From: Apiosordaria backusii
Lineage: Eukaryota; Ascomycota; Sordariomycetes; Sordariales; Lasiosphaeriaceae
Reading direction: 5' to 3'
DNA length: 64,000 bases
Assembly (NCBI GenBank): GCA_030549205.1
Contig: JAUKTV010000010.1
Location: 1,446,131-1,510,130 of the forward strand
This document shows positions 36,502-48,498 of the stretch, one piece after another. The notes beneath the pieces were generated by a model that searched no databases, was not told the origin of the DNA, and was given only the letters and a program-made list of their open reading frames with translations. The stretch's first letter is position 1; every line of letters starts with the position of its first letter. Both the position numbers and the translations under genes were made by a program.

Positions 36502-38356
36502 CTTCGATGAGACCAGGGAAGATTAAGGAAAGGAAGAAGTAATGATAGACTGTAGACCTGGAAGGACTGCAGGTGCATAATCAGATAACAATTCTCCGAA
36601 CTACGGGAGTCGGGGTTGTGGTTCGTGGGTGAGGTGAGGCAAGATGCGTTTGTGGAAGGGAAAACGCCTGCTACAGCAGTGCGTATACAGGCGCACCGGA
36701 TGGAGAACTAAACGAAACACAACAAAGAAAACATAGGAATAGATCTTGAAGTCAGCTTGACCTTTTGATGCTTCAAAAACGAAATTGGAATCGCCGGGTT
36801 GGGGGATCTGATGTGCTCCTGCCCTGTTGGTGTGCCAGGGTGTTGAGGCTGAGTCTGAGTTTGGCAGGCAGGACTTTCCAAATCCCAACAGCGCGGACAC
36901 AGTCTCCGCCACTGTCATTTTGATATCGCCATCGGGTCATGTCAAATGGCAGACTGGTGGGTGACAGATCCGATAAATCCCCGCCAACAGCTTGGAGCAA
37001 CATGTTGTTTCCTCACTTCCGTGTCGCCGCTGGGTGCCTGTGCTTGCCGGGTCCGCATCAGCCAGAATGGAAGTTTCCAGGTTTTCTGAGAGGCAGCCCA
37101 GGTTCGGATTGACGGTCGGTTTGATGAGTGGCATGGACGAGGAAGGAGCGAGGTCTGTTGGTTGCTCTCTTGACCTAGGGTGAGGTTGGACGAGGGGGAA
37201 AGCCACAACCCTGGATCGCGTCTGGGATTTATGTCTCCACTTTCACCTTTTAAATCAAATATGGAGATCTCCTCTGGCCCCACTTAACTTGGAATCCCTC
37301 CAAACTTTACATCTTGCACTCAAGCCTCAACCAAAAAAGGCTGCGTCGATGAAGGCTTCACTGAAGGATCCAGGCTTACTGTCAGCTCAGGGTGCGTCTT
37401 GCCCACAAGCCACACACCAAGAAGTCGCTAAATTTACTGGCTTGGTTTTGACGCAATTCCACTGGCCAGCCCTACGATGGCGTCGCTATTTTGGGATTAT
37501 GGAGGCCGGCTGGTCTTGGCGCGAATCCACCGCAACGTCGAGTAGCTTATCAAGGAGCCTGGCAAGAACCTTCATCAGACTTCTTCTTTGGGAAAATGTA
37601 AAAGACACTCCGGTGATTCACTCCGTTGGAAGCAGCTTTGATGCTGCCGAGTCTTCTCATTCCCGGCCTTGGTTCCGTGGGTGTGTTGGGGATCTGAAGA
37701 CCGGCGCCGAGTCCGGCTTGGCAGCCCACGAACCTGAACACTGTGCTGATATGGATTGCTGGCCTGACCACAGTTTTGAACTGGCTTTTTGCTCGTCAAA
37801 CTGGTTAACCTTTGCTATGTAATTTTCTGAGAGAATACACAGGCTTTTGTGTGCTTGCAAGGGATCCAACAGCTGGCGGAAGATATGCGACCCGGCACCT
37901 GTTGGGCTCCTTCCCAGCCAGTCTTCCGGGACACAGGTGCCAAGCAGTGAGCTTCGAGAAAGATGCAAGTGGCATCATGATGGTCTTTCCTCCACCCAGT
38001 AAAATGGAGCCGATCTTTTTGCCTTCTTTTCACCTGCTGCATTCAGTCTCGGGTAGCTGCCCGCTTCTCAGCCAAAGAGAATTGGAGAAGGCACAGTCAA
38101 TTAACAAACAAAAACCCCACCTGTGTCATTCCATCCCCAATGACAGACCTATGACGTAGCATACACCAACGTCCTCATTTTGCTTCCATTGAGCTTTGGT
38201 CAAGCTCCCAAAGCAAACAAATCACAATTTCACTTGACACATCATTGCAGGACCAACAAGAAGAGGACCAGTCCTGAGATTTCGGACCAAGAATTTCAAC
38301 TTCAAACCACACAGACTACAGACCAATCTCCAAAGTACACAATACACACGTCCAAA
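36502..38356. other. Divergent promoter region, no gene
   Basis: This 1.85 kb gap separates the divergently transcribed surface-protein gene (-) and the SRPBCC-domain gene (+). Several overlapping ORFs of 70-180 codons occur on both strands, none with a domain or consistent splicing. The 5' UTR of the plus-strand gene is probably the A/C-rich stretch at 38230-38356. Confidence 0.5.
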
Positions 38357-38957
38357 ATGCCGATCGCAACCACCAACGAAGTCATCGAAAGCGCCGTGAT
38401 CCGCGCCCCCCTCTCGCACGTCTGGCACTTCATCAAGCTCGCCGAGTTCCCCAAGTTCTACACTCAAATCAAGCAAGCCGAGCACATCGTCAAGGGGGTC
38501 AGCGACGAGACGGACGTGTACAAGTGGACGTTTCAGGATGGAAGCGTGTTGGAGATCAAGCAGGATGAGCACAGCGTAAGCTCCCCCCAGACAACTTGAA
38601 GAATGGATGGGACTGACATGTTTGGTGATGGAAAAGAACCTGGACCATTTCATCACCTACAGCGTCATTAACAGCGAGCCGGAGCTGAGCTACTCGAGCG
38701 TCGTGAGCACCATCAGATGCTGGCCGGTGACGTCGGGCGAGTTTGAGGATAGCACGTTTGTGAGGTGGACTTCAAAGTTTTCGAGTGATGCTGATATTGG
38801 TTGGTTTTGACTTTGCAAAGTGAAAAAAAAATGATGATGGCTAGGGCTGACATTATGACGGATAGGTGTTCTCGAGGATGCCAAGTACAAGCGACGGGAT
38901 GCGTTGCAGGGTCTTGCGGCTGCGGCCCAGAAGATGGTGAAGGAGCATCAGAAGTAG
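38357..38957 (+). CDS. Small SRPBCC/START-like domain protein
   Basis: Exons 38357-38575, 38637-38799 and 38866-38957 join in phase to 157 residues. The sequence begins MPIATTNEVIESAVIRAPLS and continues HVWHFIKLAEFPKFY, the typical opening of Bet v1/START-like (SRPBCC) folds, where an N-terminal strand is followed by a helix that closes a hydrophobic cavity. A W-x-V-x-S strand region (CWPVTSGEFEDSTFVRWTSKF) and a C-terminal amphipathic helix (AKYKRRDALQGLAAAAQKM) complete the fold. Length matches the domain alone. Such proteins bind small hydrophobic ligands; neither ligand nor pathway can be inferred, and no biosynthetic genes adjoin it. All splice junctions are canonical. Confidence 0.85.
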
Positions 38958-39520
38958 GGGGGTGGATCAGAAGAGCAAGTGTTGAAACAGACTTTCGTTG
39001 GGGATTAGGGCCTGTTGGGGACTGGGCTGAAAGACAAAATATGGATATTGTTATGACATTGATTCTAGTTCTTCTATGATGATGGGTTCGGATAGGGTCA
39101 TGAGTGTGGCCGAATGAAATACTATTCTTGCTATGTGTTCCGACAATGACCCATCTTTGCCAACACTACTCCGCAGGAGTAAGAGTATTTCGCAGCACAT
39201 ACAATCGTCAAGAGGGAGATGGTGACGTGCAAAACATCTATATACACATCACATTGTGGGGAAAGAATGACTTGGAATGCTATGTAATTCATCACAGAAG
39301 AACTCCTAAATACAGTCAGGCGTTCAGATGATACTTAAATGCATATCGAAAGATCCTTTCAGGCCTACCCACTAGGTATTCTTTTACGCATAAGGACTAT
39401 CTTCGAAGTCCTATTGACTATCTGGTAAGGTCTGTTAGCTATTTTCTGAGGCCCATCTAGTATTTCGGGAGGCCCATCTAACGCTTACAGTACATACCTC
39501 TCCTCTTGTCCACGGCATCG

Positions 39521-40151
39521 CTACCCATCCCTATTTCCTTGCCGAGGCGGTGTAATTCTCCGCAGTTTTTCAACACAGTAGGCCAAATAACCGACATGGT
39601 TGGCAAGACTACGTGAATCCCACCCATAGAAGATCTCGTGCCATTCTTCGGCAACTTGCTCGACGGTACTTTCAACCGAGGAGGACATCACGCTTTCGCG
39701 TAACTGCGAAAACAACGTGTCGTAACGGAGGCTGTGGCCGGGACAACACCGACGTATCCAGTCACGATACGGGTCGAGCTCAATGGTGAAGAGAATTCCT
39801 GCCGGGTTGGAGGTACAGTCAGGTACGGTGTGCTATATTGTATGACAACGGGCTGTCGCTCTGGGTTTACTTACCGCGGTCACTTGTCAGGGTATACCCG
39901 ATATTTTTCAGGGTCTGCTCAATCTTTGATCTTGTCGATCTCTCGATGTTAGCGAGAGTTCCCTCGATGGCACCGTGTTTGCCATCCCACACTTGAAAGC
40001 TGGCGTGAGTTTGTGCGAGGGTGTAGAATACATCTTCCATTTGGGCTCTGTCCCCCGAGGGCGGATCGATATTAGGAGTGAGGATTCTCAGACGGTAGTT
40101 TAGCTCGAATAAGAGCTGTTCGCACTGATCGTATAAAGTTCGTATGGACAT
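39521..40151 (-). CDS. Short paralogue A of the accessory cluster, unknown function
   Basis: Exons 40151-39875 and 39798-39521 give 184 residues. The first exon has SIRTLYDQCEQLLFELN and a later VWDGKHGAIEGTLANIE segment. The second holds DPYRDWIRRCCPGH and ends with NHVGYLAYCVEKLRRITPP. The decayed gene at 45.7 kb is its clear paralogue, with the same intron position and the same motifs. The first exon also aligns with the N-terminus of the 611-residue protein at 46.6 kb (STLYSHC, LWNHSFGASKGYLD). That N-terminal domain is, from memory, typical of fungal proteins annotated as C2H2 or acuF-like and often found near NLR or heterokaryon-incompatibility loci. I cannot assign a function. The frame is intact and splice sites are canonical. 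Confidence 0.7.
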
Positions 40152-41592
40152 TGTGTTGGTTTGAAGTTGCTTCGGGTTTGTCAAGTTCTTTGTGTGTAAC
40201 AGGATTGAAGAAGGGAATATTAATTGTGGGAGAGGACGAGTATTTATGTGAAAATTGTCAAAACTTTATAGGAGAGAAAGTTTAAGACACAAAATGTGGA
40301 AGGGTGAGTTTGGGGAAAGTCCGTGGCGATGGCTGTAGGTAAATTTGCCATCAGCACATACTCTCCATGACCTGGATGCTTTCGCCGTTTTAAGGTAGAT
40401 AGCCAAGCTCAGTCTCGATGATCAAGAATACCTACCTTAATCTTGTGCCTACCTTTGTGGCTACGAGTTAATTGAGGATAGGGGCTGAAGGAGAGAATAG
40501 GTCGTAATGCTATGAAGTTGATGTTTGTTTTGTTAGTATGGATGGCTTCGAATGGGGTATGCTTGTGCTAGGATGCGGATACATGACCATTTTGCTCATG
40601 TGTTCTTACTAAGGTAGTGTCCCTATTCCGGGATTGCGGTGAGTAGTCTCTACCAGGTACTTGAGAATGTGAGATGCCCCTTTGCGCTATCTTGAGGGGT
40701 TCATTGGACTATGTTACGCATACTGTAGTCCTTTTGAGGTCATTTAAGGAATTCTAGACATATAAACTGGTCGAATCAAGGCCTGATCAAGATGCAGATA
40801 TGCGCATCATTGCATTGGTTAGGCTTTGAACAAATATCTTTAGACACCTAAACATGTTCATCGATGCTGTTTGGGACCTTTAAAAGTCTCGACAACTGTG
40901 ACATGGCTACCTACCTAATATAACAGACACTTGTACATAGTATTGGAAGGTATATCTGTGTATAAACCAGAACGTCTGCGTGTGTTAAAAAGAAGGTAGA
41001 TGTGTGACAAACGCCGATATGGGCATACAACTTGGTGACGGGGTCTACCTACCCAACATGCCCAGAGGACATATCAATAGCTTGCTTGCGTCGCTTCGGT
41101 AAAGTCTACTGATGTTTCTTCTCATCTACGACATGCTGTGAAGTACTTTGCATGGAGCTCTACAGATTGTGGGACAACTGATTGATATGTAGGCCAAGAA
41201 CTGAATCTCAGCCAAACCGGGACCTCGGGTCTTTCAAGGCACCGAGTTACCTTGAACAAGGCCCAGCATCGGAAATCTTAAAGATCACACGACGAGCTTT
41301 GACTTTTTGCAAACAAAAGTTTAAAGCAATCTGGATCAATGGAAGGCTTGACTCGGTCGATGGTTATGACGGAACCTATGGCAGCTGGAACGGTCTAGAG
41401 TATTGCTTTTGATGAACGCTTCAAAAAGCTTGGTTAATAAAGATTTTTATAGGATAATAATAAAGGAGGTAGACTTGCTGTTCTCATTCTTAAGGTTAAC
41501 GGACTAGAGTCTAACTGGTCAAGGATCTAGTAGATGACTGCTACCTAGGTGCAAACTCTAGCTACTCGTCATCGTCTTCGTCTTCCTCTGAA
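40152..41592. other. Intergenic in the accessory cluster
   Basis: No ORF above about 75 codons and no domain. Short pieces such as GGTAGGTAGGT-like and TACCTAC motifs recur here and through 44-49 kb; they look like simple-sequence seeds rather than a named repeat family. Confidence 0.45.
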
Positions 41593-44198
41593 TTACCGCC
41601 ACGGTTCCGCAGACACAGTTGATGCGGTCTCCAGGTCTGTGCCAGATCGCAGTTCGTCTCCGCTATAATGTGGTCCAAAATCTGAACTGGAAGGATCTCC
41701 CCCGTCGTGTTTCTTTGCTCCGAGTCGCCTATCCTGTCCTCCACTTCTTAAAAGTTCCCCAAACGAAAATGAAGATCCCAAATCCGGCGCCCTGGAATCC
41801 CTTAGGGTGCGGCCAGATGGAGGTGCTGCACCTGGCGTCCCTGGAATCCGGTATTCTGGGGGCAGCTCATCGTACTCCATCATCAAGTTGTATATGTTAG
41901 CTGAAAGTGCATGTAAATGGTGCTGGTGCATATGTTCTACAAGGTGGAAATCTGGACGGGCGTCGAGGATCGTGAGCCCGTCCTCGGCAATGTGAGAAAA
42001 GATTTGCTCCATACGCTCAAGAAAAAGGGAATATAGGTCGCCGGCACTCCCGGCCACAAAACGAATTTCGACTTTTTCCTTCCTTGCTCTACCGGCGCTC
42101 CAGACACTGACAATATCCATAACAGAGCCGAAATGGAGCGCCAACGGACGCTCGCATAACCAAGAGCGTTCAAGCCGGCCAGGATGAAAAGAAGGAACAC
42201 AGGAAACCCGCAGATATCCCATCAGGGGCGCAGGGAGTGCAAGTGCTGAGCCGGGGCCGCCGAAGAAAGGCTGGAGGACATGGGAGAGGTCCTCTTTAAT
42301 CCTCCACACCACGGCTGACGAAAGGGCCGAACGAAATAAACTGGCGCAAGGTAGCAGAGAATTGATACAAGACGAACAGACAAACGAGCAGGCCCAGACC
42401 CCGGCCCGCTCAACTAGAAGAAGATCAATATTGTTCTGCTTCGCTTTGTTGGCCTTAAAAGCAATACTCCCACAGCTCCCTCTCCACCCGCAACTCCCCT
42501 TGAAATCTCCAAACCGTCCAAAGACCTCATCCACCATAGCTAGCCACCGCTCGTTCCGCTTAGTGACAAAGTACGCCTTGGTGTAATCCCAGTAATCAGG
42601 TAACCAGCCGGCATTTTCCCAGTCCACCACCCCTGTTAACTTACCACTCTCATCCACTAGAATATTCCGCATGTTGATATCTCCGTGTGTGAACACAATG
42701 TCGTGTCCATTGTCATGCATCACGTCCGGTATCGCGCCACACTTGAGGATATTATTGAAGTCTGCTTCTGTGGCAAAAGGCCCGACTGTGTCCCCTAGAC
42801 CTTCCTCTTCGTCTTGATCTAGCGCAGCGTTAATCCGATAGTCAAAAACCGGCCCGTCAACTGCATTAGAAATGGCGTTTTTGTGGCTGCTTGGACGCGG
42901 GATGTTCCGAAGCGCTTTCCAGTGTTCCCCCAAGTCGTTGGCAAGAGCGGCGGTTTCCTCGTCAGTCATCGTGTCGAGACACCAGCCGAGTTTGTACCCC
43001 TTTATCCTTGTCGTCAACAGGTAGATGTTGTCCTTATCTTCGACCAAATCGAAGGGGGTTGGAACAGGAAGCCTCGTATGTTTCCTCACTAGCTGTAACG
43101 AGCCATGTTCATTCACCAAGCTCTCCTTCCGAGAGGAGCTGACAACTTTGAGGTACAGCCCAAATGGCAACCGCTGGACGTTGGGACTGTCGGAGAATCC
43201 GTACATCCTTGTCCCTAGGGGAACCAAGGAGCGGTAGGATTTTGCGCGGAGGAAGGCGGGGACGAGATTAACCCATATTGTCCTCATCATGGCCCCTGAG
43301 ATGGAAGACAGCATGGAAAATGGTGTCGAGAGGAAGGAGATAAGTGATTGCAGCTTCTGTCGCTGTTTCCTGGCGGCTATCTGCTGGGAGATGCAGCTCC
43401 ATCGGATTGGGTTTGCAAATCGGGAGATGATTTCCAGAGCGGTTTTGTCTGGGGTGTGAGAAGAGGAGAACTTTCCTCGGCGAAAGTCTTCTACCTTGTC
43501 CACGACAGGGGGGTGGACGGGTCCGCCAGCGAGGTTACGAACAATCTCGTATCTTGTAGGGGTTGAGCCAAAAGAAAGCTTGAAATATCCCTGCTTCAAG
43601 GCTGCAAAGGACGACTGGCGAAGGAGCCAATAACTCTCTGGGATGTCGCACCTTACAGAGAATAGGTGGGTTGTTAACTCGGGCGAGAGAAAGGCCTCTA
43701 ATATGTCGCGATGTGCCGTCAACGTTGCCCCAGATGATGTTGTAGGGGCTGTCGGAGGGAGAATGGGGACCACAAGTAAAGGGTCCCAAAATGAGCCAGA
43801 CAAGCCTGTTATCCAGCACTTTTGGCGGTTTTCTTCGGTGATGATGGGAGTAACATGCGTTGGTGGTTTATTCACCGTGTCGCGCATAACTGTAGCTGGG
43901 TTAGCACCAGAAAACATGGAAGGCTGAAAAATTGGGAATGGCGCTTACAAACATGAATAACGGATTTCCAGCGCGACAAGAAAATGTCTATTGGACTGTC
44001 ATGGTCACGGTTGAGACTGTTAGACTTGTTATTGGAATTGTTTTTAATTGCGTTGAGAAAATAGGTGGCGGCGAGGTTGGGATTAATCGACTCGTCCAGG
44101 AAACCCTCAAGGATGTGTCCATTTGGGTGAGGGAGGCCTGCATTTCGAATTGTTGCAATGGCGTCCTCGTAGGCGCTTGAATTTTCGTCGTCACTCAT
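41593..44198 (-). CDS. APH-like phosphotransferase fused to a shared C-terminal domain
   Basis: Exons 44198-43949 and 43889-41593 give 848 residues. Residues about 250-560 form an aminoglycoside-phosphotransferase-like kinase fold: the catalytic loop FTHGDINMRNILVD (HxDxxxxN) and the metal-binding VVDWENAGWLPDYWDY are complete. Such fungal proteins phosphorylate unknown small molecules or proteins. The last about 180 residues are not APH sequence. They match the C-terminal region of the protein at 46.6-48.5 kb: RFVAGSAGDLY, ARPDFHLVEHMH and YDELPPEYRIPGTPGAAP. The join lies near 42070-42100. The paralogue's CWFC pair is missing here. The ORF runs through without a stop, so the two parts may be one chimeric protein. 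Alternatively, a true APH stop was lost. The N-terminal 120 residues are unrecognised. Confidence 0.7.
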
Positions 44199-44901
44199 GA
44201 TCTCGTATATGAGCAACAATCGAGTAGAGGATACGCAAAGGCTGATACTCGAGATGAAAGTGTCAGATTTGAAGGATGAGAAAAGGTGGTGCGTTTTGTG
44301 AAGACTGCTCTTCCATTCCCGATGCCCCACTTTATATGGATCGATTGGGTATGTAACTTTCAGTTTGTTAACGCATTTCTTCAAGGGAAAATGTAAAGCA
44401 CCATAATTCATTTGGCTGTTCAGACCAAGCAACCTACATCTACTGTATTATCGGCAGCGACAATTTCCGATTTCAGAGACTCAAGGAAGGTAGGTACTAT
44501 GTGACAAGCTTGGCAACCTGTGAGCCACAACCCGTCTGACTCACCCACAACCGCGAAGTTTGAACCCTCTTCCAATCAGTTACTTGGATGGGATACAAGG
44601 TCTAAGACACTGCTTCTACTTCCACCAAGACTCTGACGTGGCTCCACTAGATGCTTGTTCGGCCAATGAATTTCCCTCGTTACAATAGTTGTTCCAGATG
44701 TATGACGCGAACACATAGTTGTCTATCATTGACCAGATTACACTGGCAAGATGTGCAATTATGACAGTGCTATTATTTGAGAAGACACCTTGGGGGGGGA
44801 GAATATTGGACAAGCGAGCAACTGAGGTTCATAGTCAAATCGAAATGGCCCGTATCAAAGGTCCTTCGCTCAGTACATCTTGACAGACATCTCTCCCACA
44901 G

Positions 44902-45246
44902 CAACTAAACGGGATCCTTGAAGCGCTTTGGGGCACCGGAGTTGAGGACTTGAGACTGCACGACGGCGTCCGCAGCCTAGCGCTTTTCACCCTGAGGATC
45001 ATTCTTTGGCGGATTGAGAGGTGGTATCATCCAGTCCCAGAAGACAGTATACAAATACCAGGAGGATATCTCGGCAGCCTTCTAGATTTCAATGTTGGCG
45101 ACAGGTAGAGAAGACTGGTTGTGCAATGCCTCGATTGCGATTTCGGTTATGGGGAGTCTCTCCTAAACCCGGAGCTGCAACAGGCAATTTGGGACAAAGT
45201 GATATGCGAATTATCGGAGATGATAGGCATCCTCGGAAACCCCTGA
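44902..45246 (+). pseudogene. Decayed C-terminal copy of the HeLo/SesA-like gene
   Basis: In one frame this stretch reads VEDLRLHDGVRSLALFTLRI, then WRIERW, an in-frame TAG at 45106-45108, and CDFGYGESLLNPELQQAIWD before a TGA at 45244. It aligns with the end of the gene at 49.5-51.1 kb (GIRCLTLFSVGTILLQIERW and CDFGCGLDSLLEPELQAAVWD). No upstream part of that gene is recognisable, so only the last exon survives. The match is to the C-terminal domain that I know as DUF7580-like. It is a relic of a tandem duplication in the same orientation. Confidence 0.75.
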
Positions 45247-45652
45247 GGCTGAACATGATCTTCGTTGAATTCTGGAGATACCTAGGTACCTTATATGTGG
45301 GGCGTTGCCCTGAATTCTGCCCGCCGTTTCCTTTTCCGAAATATAGAGGATGGTGAATATGACAAGGTACTGCAACTACGTCCAACCACATTGCAACTTC
45401 AAACTTTTCAAGTACCTACCTGATCTAGTTTATCGTACCACTGTTCCTTGGAAAGTTTACCTATAGCCATGATGAGCAGCCTTCCTTAAACCAACCTTCC
45501 ACATCTTTGTGTCTGAAAGCTTTCCCCGATTAGGTTTTCTAAAACTATTCTTCTTACATATATAAGCACGAGCCCTCTGTCACAAACCTCCATTCCAAAC
45601 GTATCCCCTCACCTCAAACTGGAAACCGTTTCACAAAATACGAACCAGCAAA

Positions 45653-46266
45653 GTGTCAATCCAGACGCTCTATACCTACCCTTGCCAGCAGCTCTTGAGC
45701 GAGATCAACCACCGCCTGGAGGTCCTGACACCCGACCTCAACTCAACTGTTTCGAATACCGCACATCTCGAGGACCTGTTTTACCAGCTCCGATTAATAA
45801 ACCCCAAATTTACCTTGTGGGGGCGTGACGCCATTGAAGGACGCCTCGACAGCACCGAGATGTTTATCAGATCAAGCATCCAACAAAGGCTGGAAAACAT
45901 CGGATACACCATGAAAATTTCGTATGGTGAGTAGCCACTATCGATGTCTCTTTGATACCTCTCGCAATACAGCGGCCGTAATGAACTATGTCTTTAACTG
46001 CCAGGACTTCTTCTCGCCACTAAGCTTCTTCCATATTTTTATAAGATACGTCACAAACAGTGTTGTTGCGCCGGTCGTTTCGATATGTTAGTTCGGCAGC
46101 TAAGCGGCGTGACCTTTCACAGCCGAGAATTACTTTTGGGGTAATTCTCAACGAATGGATTGTGCTCTTCGGCCGCTGGAATACAAAGAGTCTTTCCAAT
46201 CAGGTCGATTATTTGGCCTACTGTGTCGAGAAGCTCAATATGATTACACCAACCACCCCGCAATGA
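45653..46266 (+). pseudogene. Short paralogue C, decayed copy of paralogue A
   Basis: This copy has the same two-exon layout as the gene at 39.5 kb: exon 45653-45926, intron 45927-46004, second exon from 46005. Shared motifs are SIQTLYTYPCQQLL, DAIEGRLDS, NIGYT before the intron, and NQVDYLAYCVEKLNMITP at the end. Two lesions are visible. The position of the start codon is GTG (45653) where paralogue A has ATG. A one-base frame change between about 46100 and 46145 separates RFDMLVRQL from LNEWIVLFGRW. It lies in opposite orientation to paralogue A. A non-standard upstream start could rescue the first lesion but not the second. Confidence 0.75.
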
Positions 46267-46564
46267 CTTAGTAGGTGGAAACTTATAGTACAGAATATTT
46301 GACGGGGGTGGCTGAACCTTTTAGGTTGGTATAGGTAATCTGCAATTTGAGGTTTACACAAATATAGATATGTCATGTATCTGGGTTATTCTCACTAGTA
46401 CGTTCCTGATCCACTGAGTCTCAAACTCCTTGCATGAGCTATCGGCAATTCCGCAACATATAGGCTTGAAGGCTTGTGCTTTATACGTAGAAACGGTCTT
46501 CACCCAAGAGATAAATTCTGTTCCATACCACCTGCGTGCTGAGAGGTCTCTGCGGCTCCCCGAG

Positions 46565-48498
46565 CTAGTCCAAGTCATCCCAGTCCTCAAACTCAAGATA
46601 TGGGATTTTATCCCACTGAATACCCTCTTCCTCCGTCTCCACGTCTTTCGAATTCCCCTTAATGTCAATTTCCTTTCCCGCTATGTTTGTTGCGCGCTCT
46701 TGACTACTTATTTCCAAGGACCACAAATCAGAAAAGTCGGCTTCAACGTTGGGACCCTTGCCCTCTGAAGGTGATGATATGTGCATTTTGGATGCCCCTG
46801 ACGATCTCATTCCCTTGTTATAACCGCCGGGCATCTCGTGACTCTGAATCGGGCTTAAGGTCTGGAGGAACTTGAAATTCTCAGACGCCATGGATGAATT
46901 GCCGTTGTCCATTGGCATTTTAGTTCGGTTGGACGAGGCTGGTGCTGCGCCTGGTACCCCTGGAATTCGGTATTCTGGAGGCAGCTCGTCGAATGCCATA
47001 GCGATGCGATATGTTTGATTGGAAATTAAACACTTCCGATACATGTGTTCGATAATGTGGAAGTCTGGGCGTACATTTTGGATCGTCATCCGATCAGTAT
47101 AGATGTGCGAGTAGATGTGCTGCATCCGGTCGTAAAACCTGGGATATAGTTCGCCAGGAGACTTGGCAACGAAACGAAAGTCATCGCAGAACCAGCAATT
47201 AGACTGATGAGGTAAGGCCTCCTCGAAGTGGAGGACATGGTGCTCTATCCAAGCGGCCTCTTCGTTGAACTGAAATGCAGCGGGGCACTTCTTCAGCTCG
47301 AAAAATTCGCACCACAAATCAGGGGCAGGGCGTGAGACAGGCGGCTGTATAGGAGAGGGCTGCAAAGGATAAGCCTGTGAAGGGCCCTCTGAAATTCGAT
47401 GAGCCGAACTAGGGCCTGGTTGGGACTGTTGGGCATAGTCATTTCCCGCAGAGCCCCATGGCTTGGTGGTGGATACAAAGTCGACGGTGTTTTCTGGCTT
47501 GCTCCGATTCCGTCTCCCTGACACCATTGAAGTGCTACCATATGAAGTGTGACCATATGAGGGATATTTGTCATGTGTCAACTGAGCACTGCTAGCCGCT
47601 AGTGTGGCCGGTAGGGAGGTGACGAGTTGGGATTGCAAAGATGTGGACTGTGCCGAGGCTTGTTCTGGAGAACGTAAATCCGGGACTGGTGGACCTTGTA
47701 GCCCCAAGCGTCCGGAAATTCTAGCACGAGTTGCCAGCAGAGTTTGGAGCCTGTTTGATAATTGATCATGGGATACATTGAGGTTCTCGACACTCTCCGA
47801 CAATTCAGCAGACCGTTCCACGTCGACTGACTGGGCTTCCTTGTCCTGGTTGGTGGTACTGCTCCCATACCCGGCGGTTTGATGGTAAAGAGGCGCAAGA
47901 TCCATCAAGCATTCGACCGCAGTTTCTAAGTCCTTGGCCATTTCGGAAAGACTATCTGCCTCCACGTCACTGGGTATGAGTTCGTACAGGTGATCGCTGG
48001 CGTAGTTGTAGGTGCTGTCATCGTTTTCCAAGAGGTCCTTCTCCCGTGAGGATGCCACTATTTGACGTAGCTCCTGGAGGGATTTTTCCAACTGATCGTT
48101 GTCATAATGTGACTGTAGCTCAGGAATGACAGAGAGTCCTGCTAAAAGAGAACAAGTCAGTTACACATCAACATCCGCGCCCTTCCTTGTGTATGGGATA
48201 GTGAGGTATCACCCAAATTGAGATATCTTCACTGACTTTGTATCAGAGTACCGGCGATGCCTCTCAATAAGCGTTCGACGGACGGCTCCGCCACGACATG
48301 ATCGAGATAACCCTTACTAGCGCCAAAACTATGATTCCAAAGTACCAGAGTATCACAGCTTCTTCTGAAGTAGTTCAGAAGTTCTTCTGAGAAGCCTTCA
48401 GAGTTGGTATCAAGTTGTTGCGCCCTTAGCCGGCTTAGTCGATTAATGATTTCATGAAAGACTGTGCTGCAGTGACTATAAAGTGTTGAGATGGCCAT
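46565..48498 (-). CDS. Large paralogue D with N-terminal domain, Cys pair and PPEYRIPG motif
   Basis: Exons 48498-48237 and 48138-46565 give 611 residues. The first exon holds the domain shared with short paralogues A and C (STLYSHCSTVFHEI, LWNHSFGASKGYLDHV, ending in ERLLRGIAGTLIQ). A long, polar Ser/Gln/Pro-rich middle follows. Then comes a conserved C-terminal module: CEFFELKKCPAAFQFNEEAA, IEHHVLHFEEALP, the Cys pair NCWFCDDF, RMQHIYSHIY, RPDFHIIEHMYR and FDELPPEYRIPGVPGAAP. The Cys and His residues could bind zinc, as in fungal proteins labelled C2H2 or oxidoreductase acuF-like. No enzyme motif is present. The acidic C-terminus (EFEDWDDLD) is unusual. The same C-terminal module ends the neighbouring APH gene. 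Function is unknown. Confidence 0.75.
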
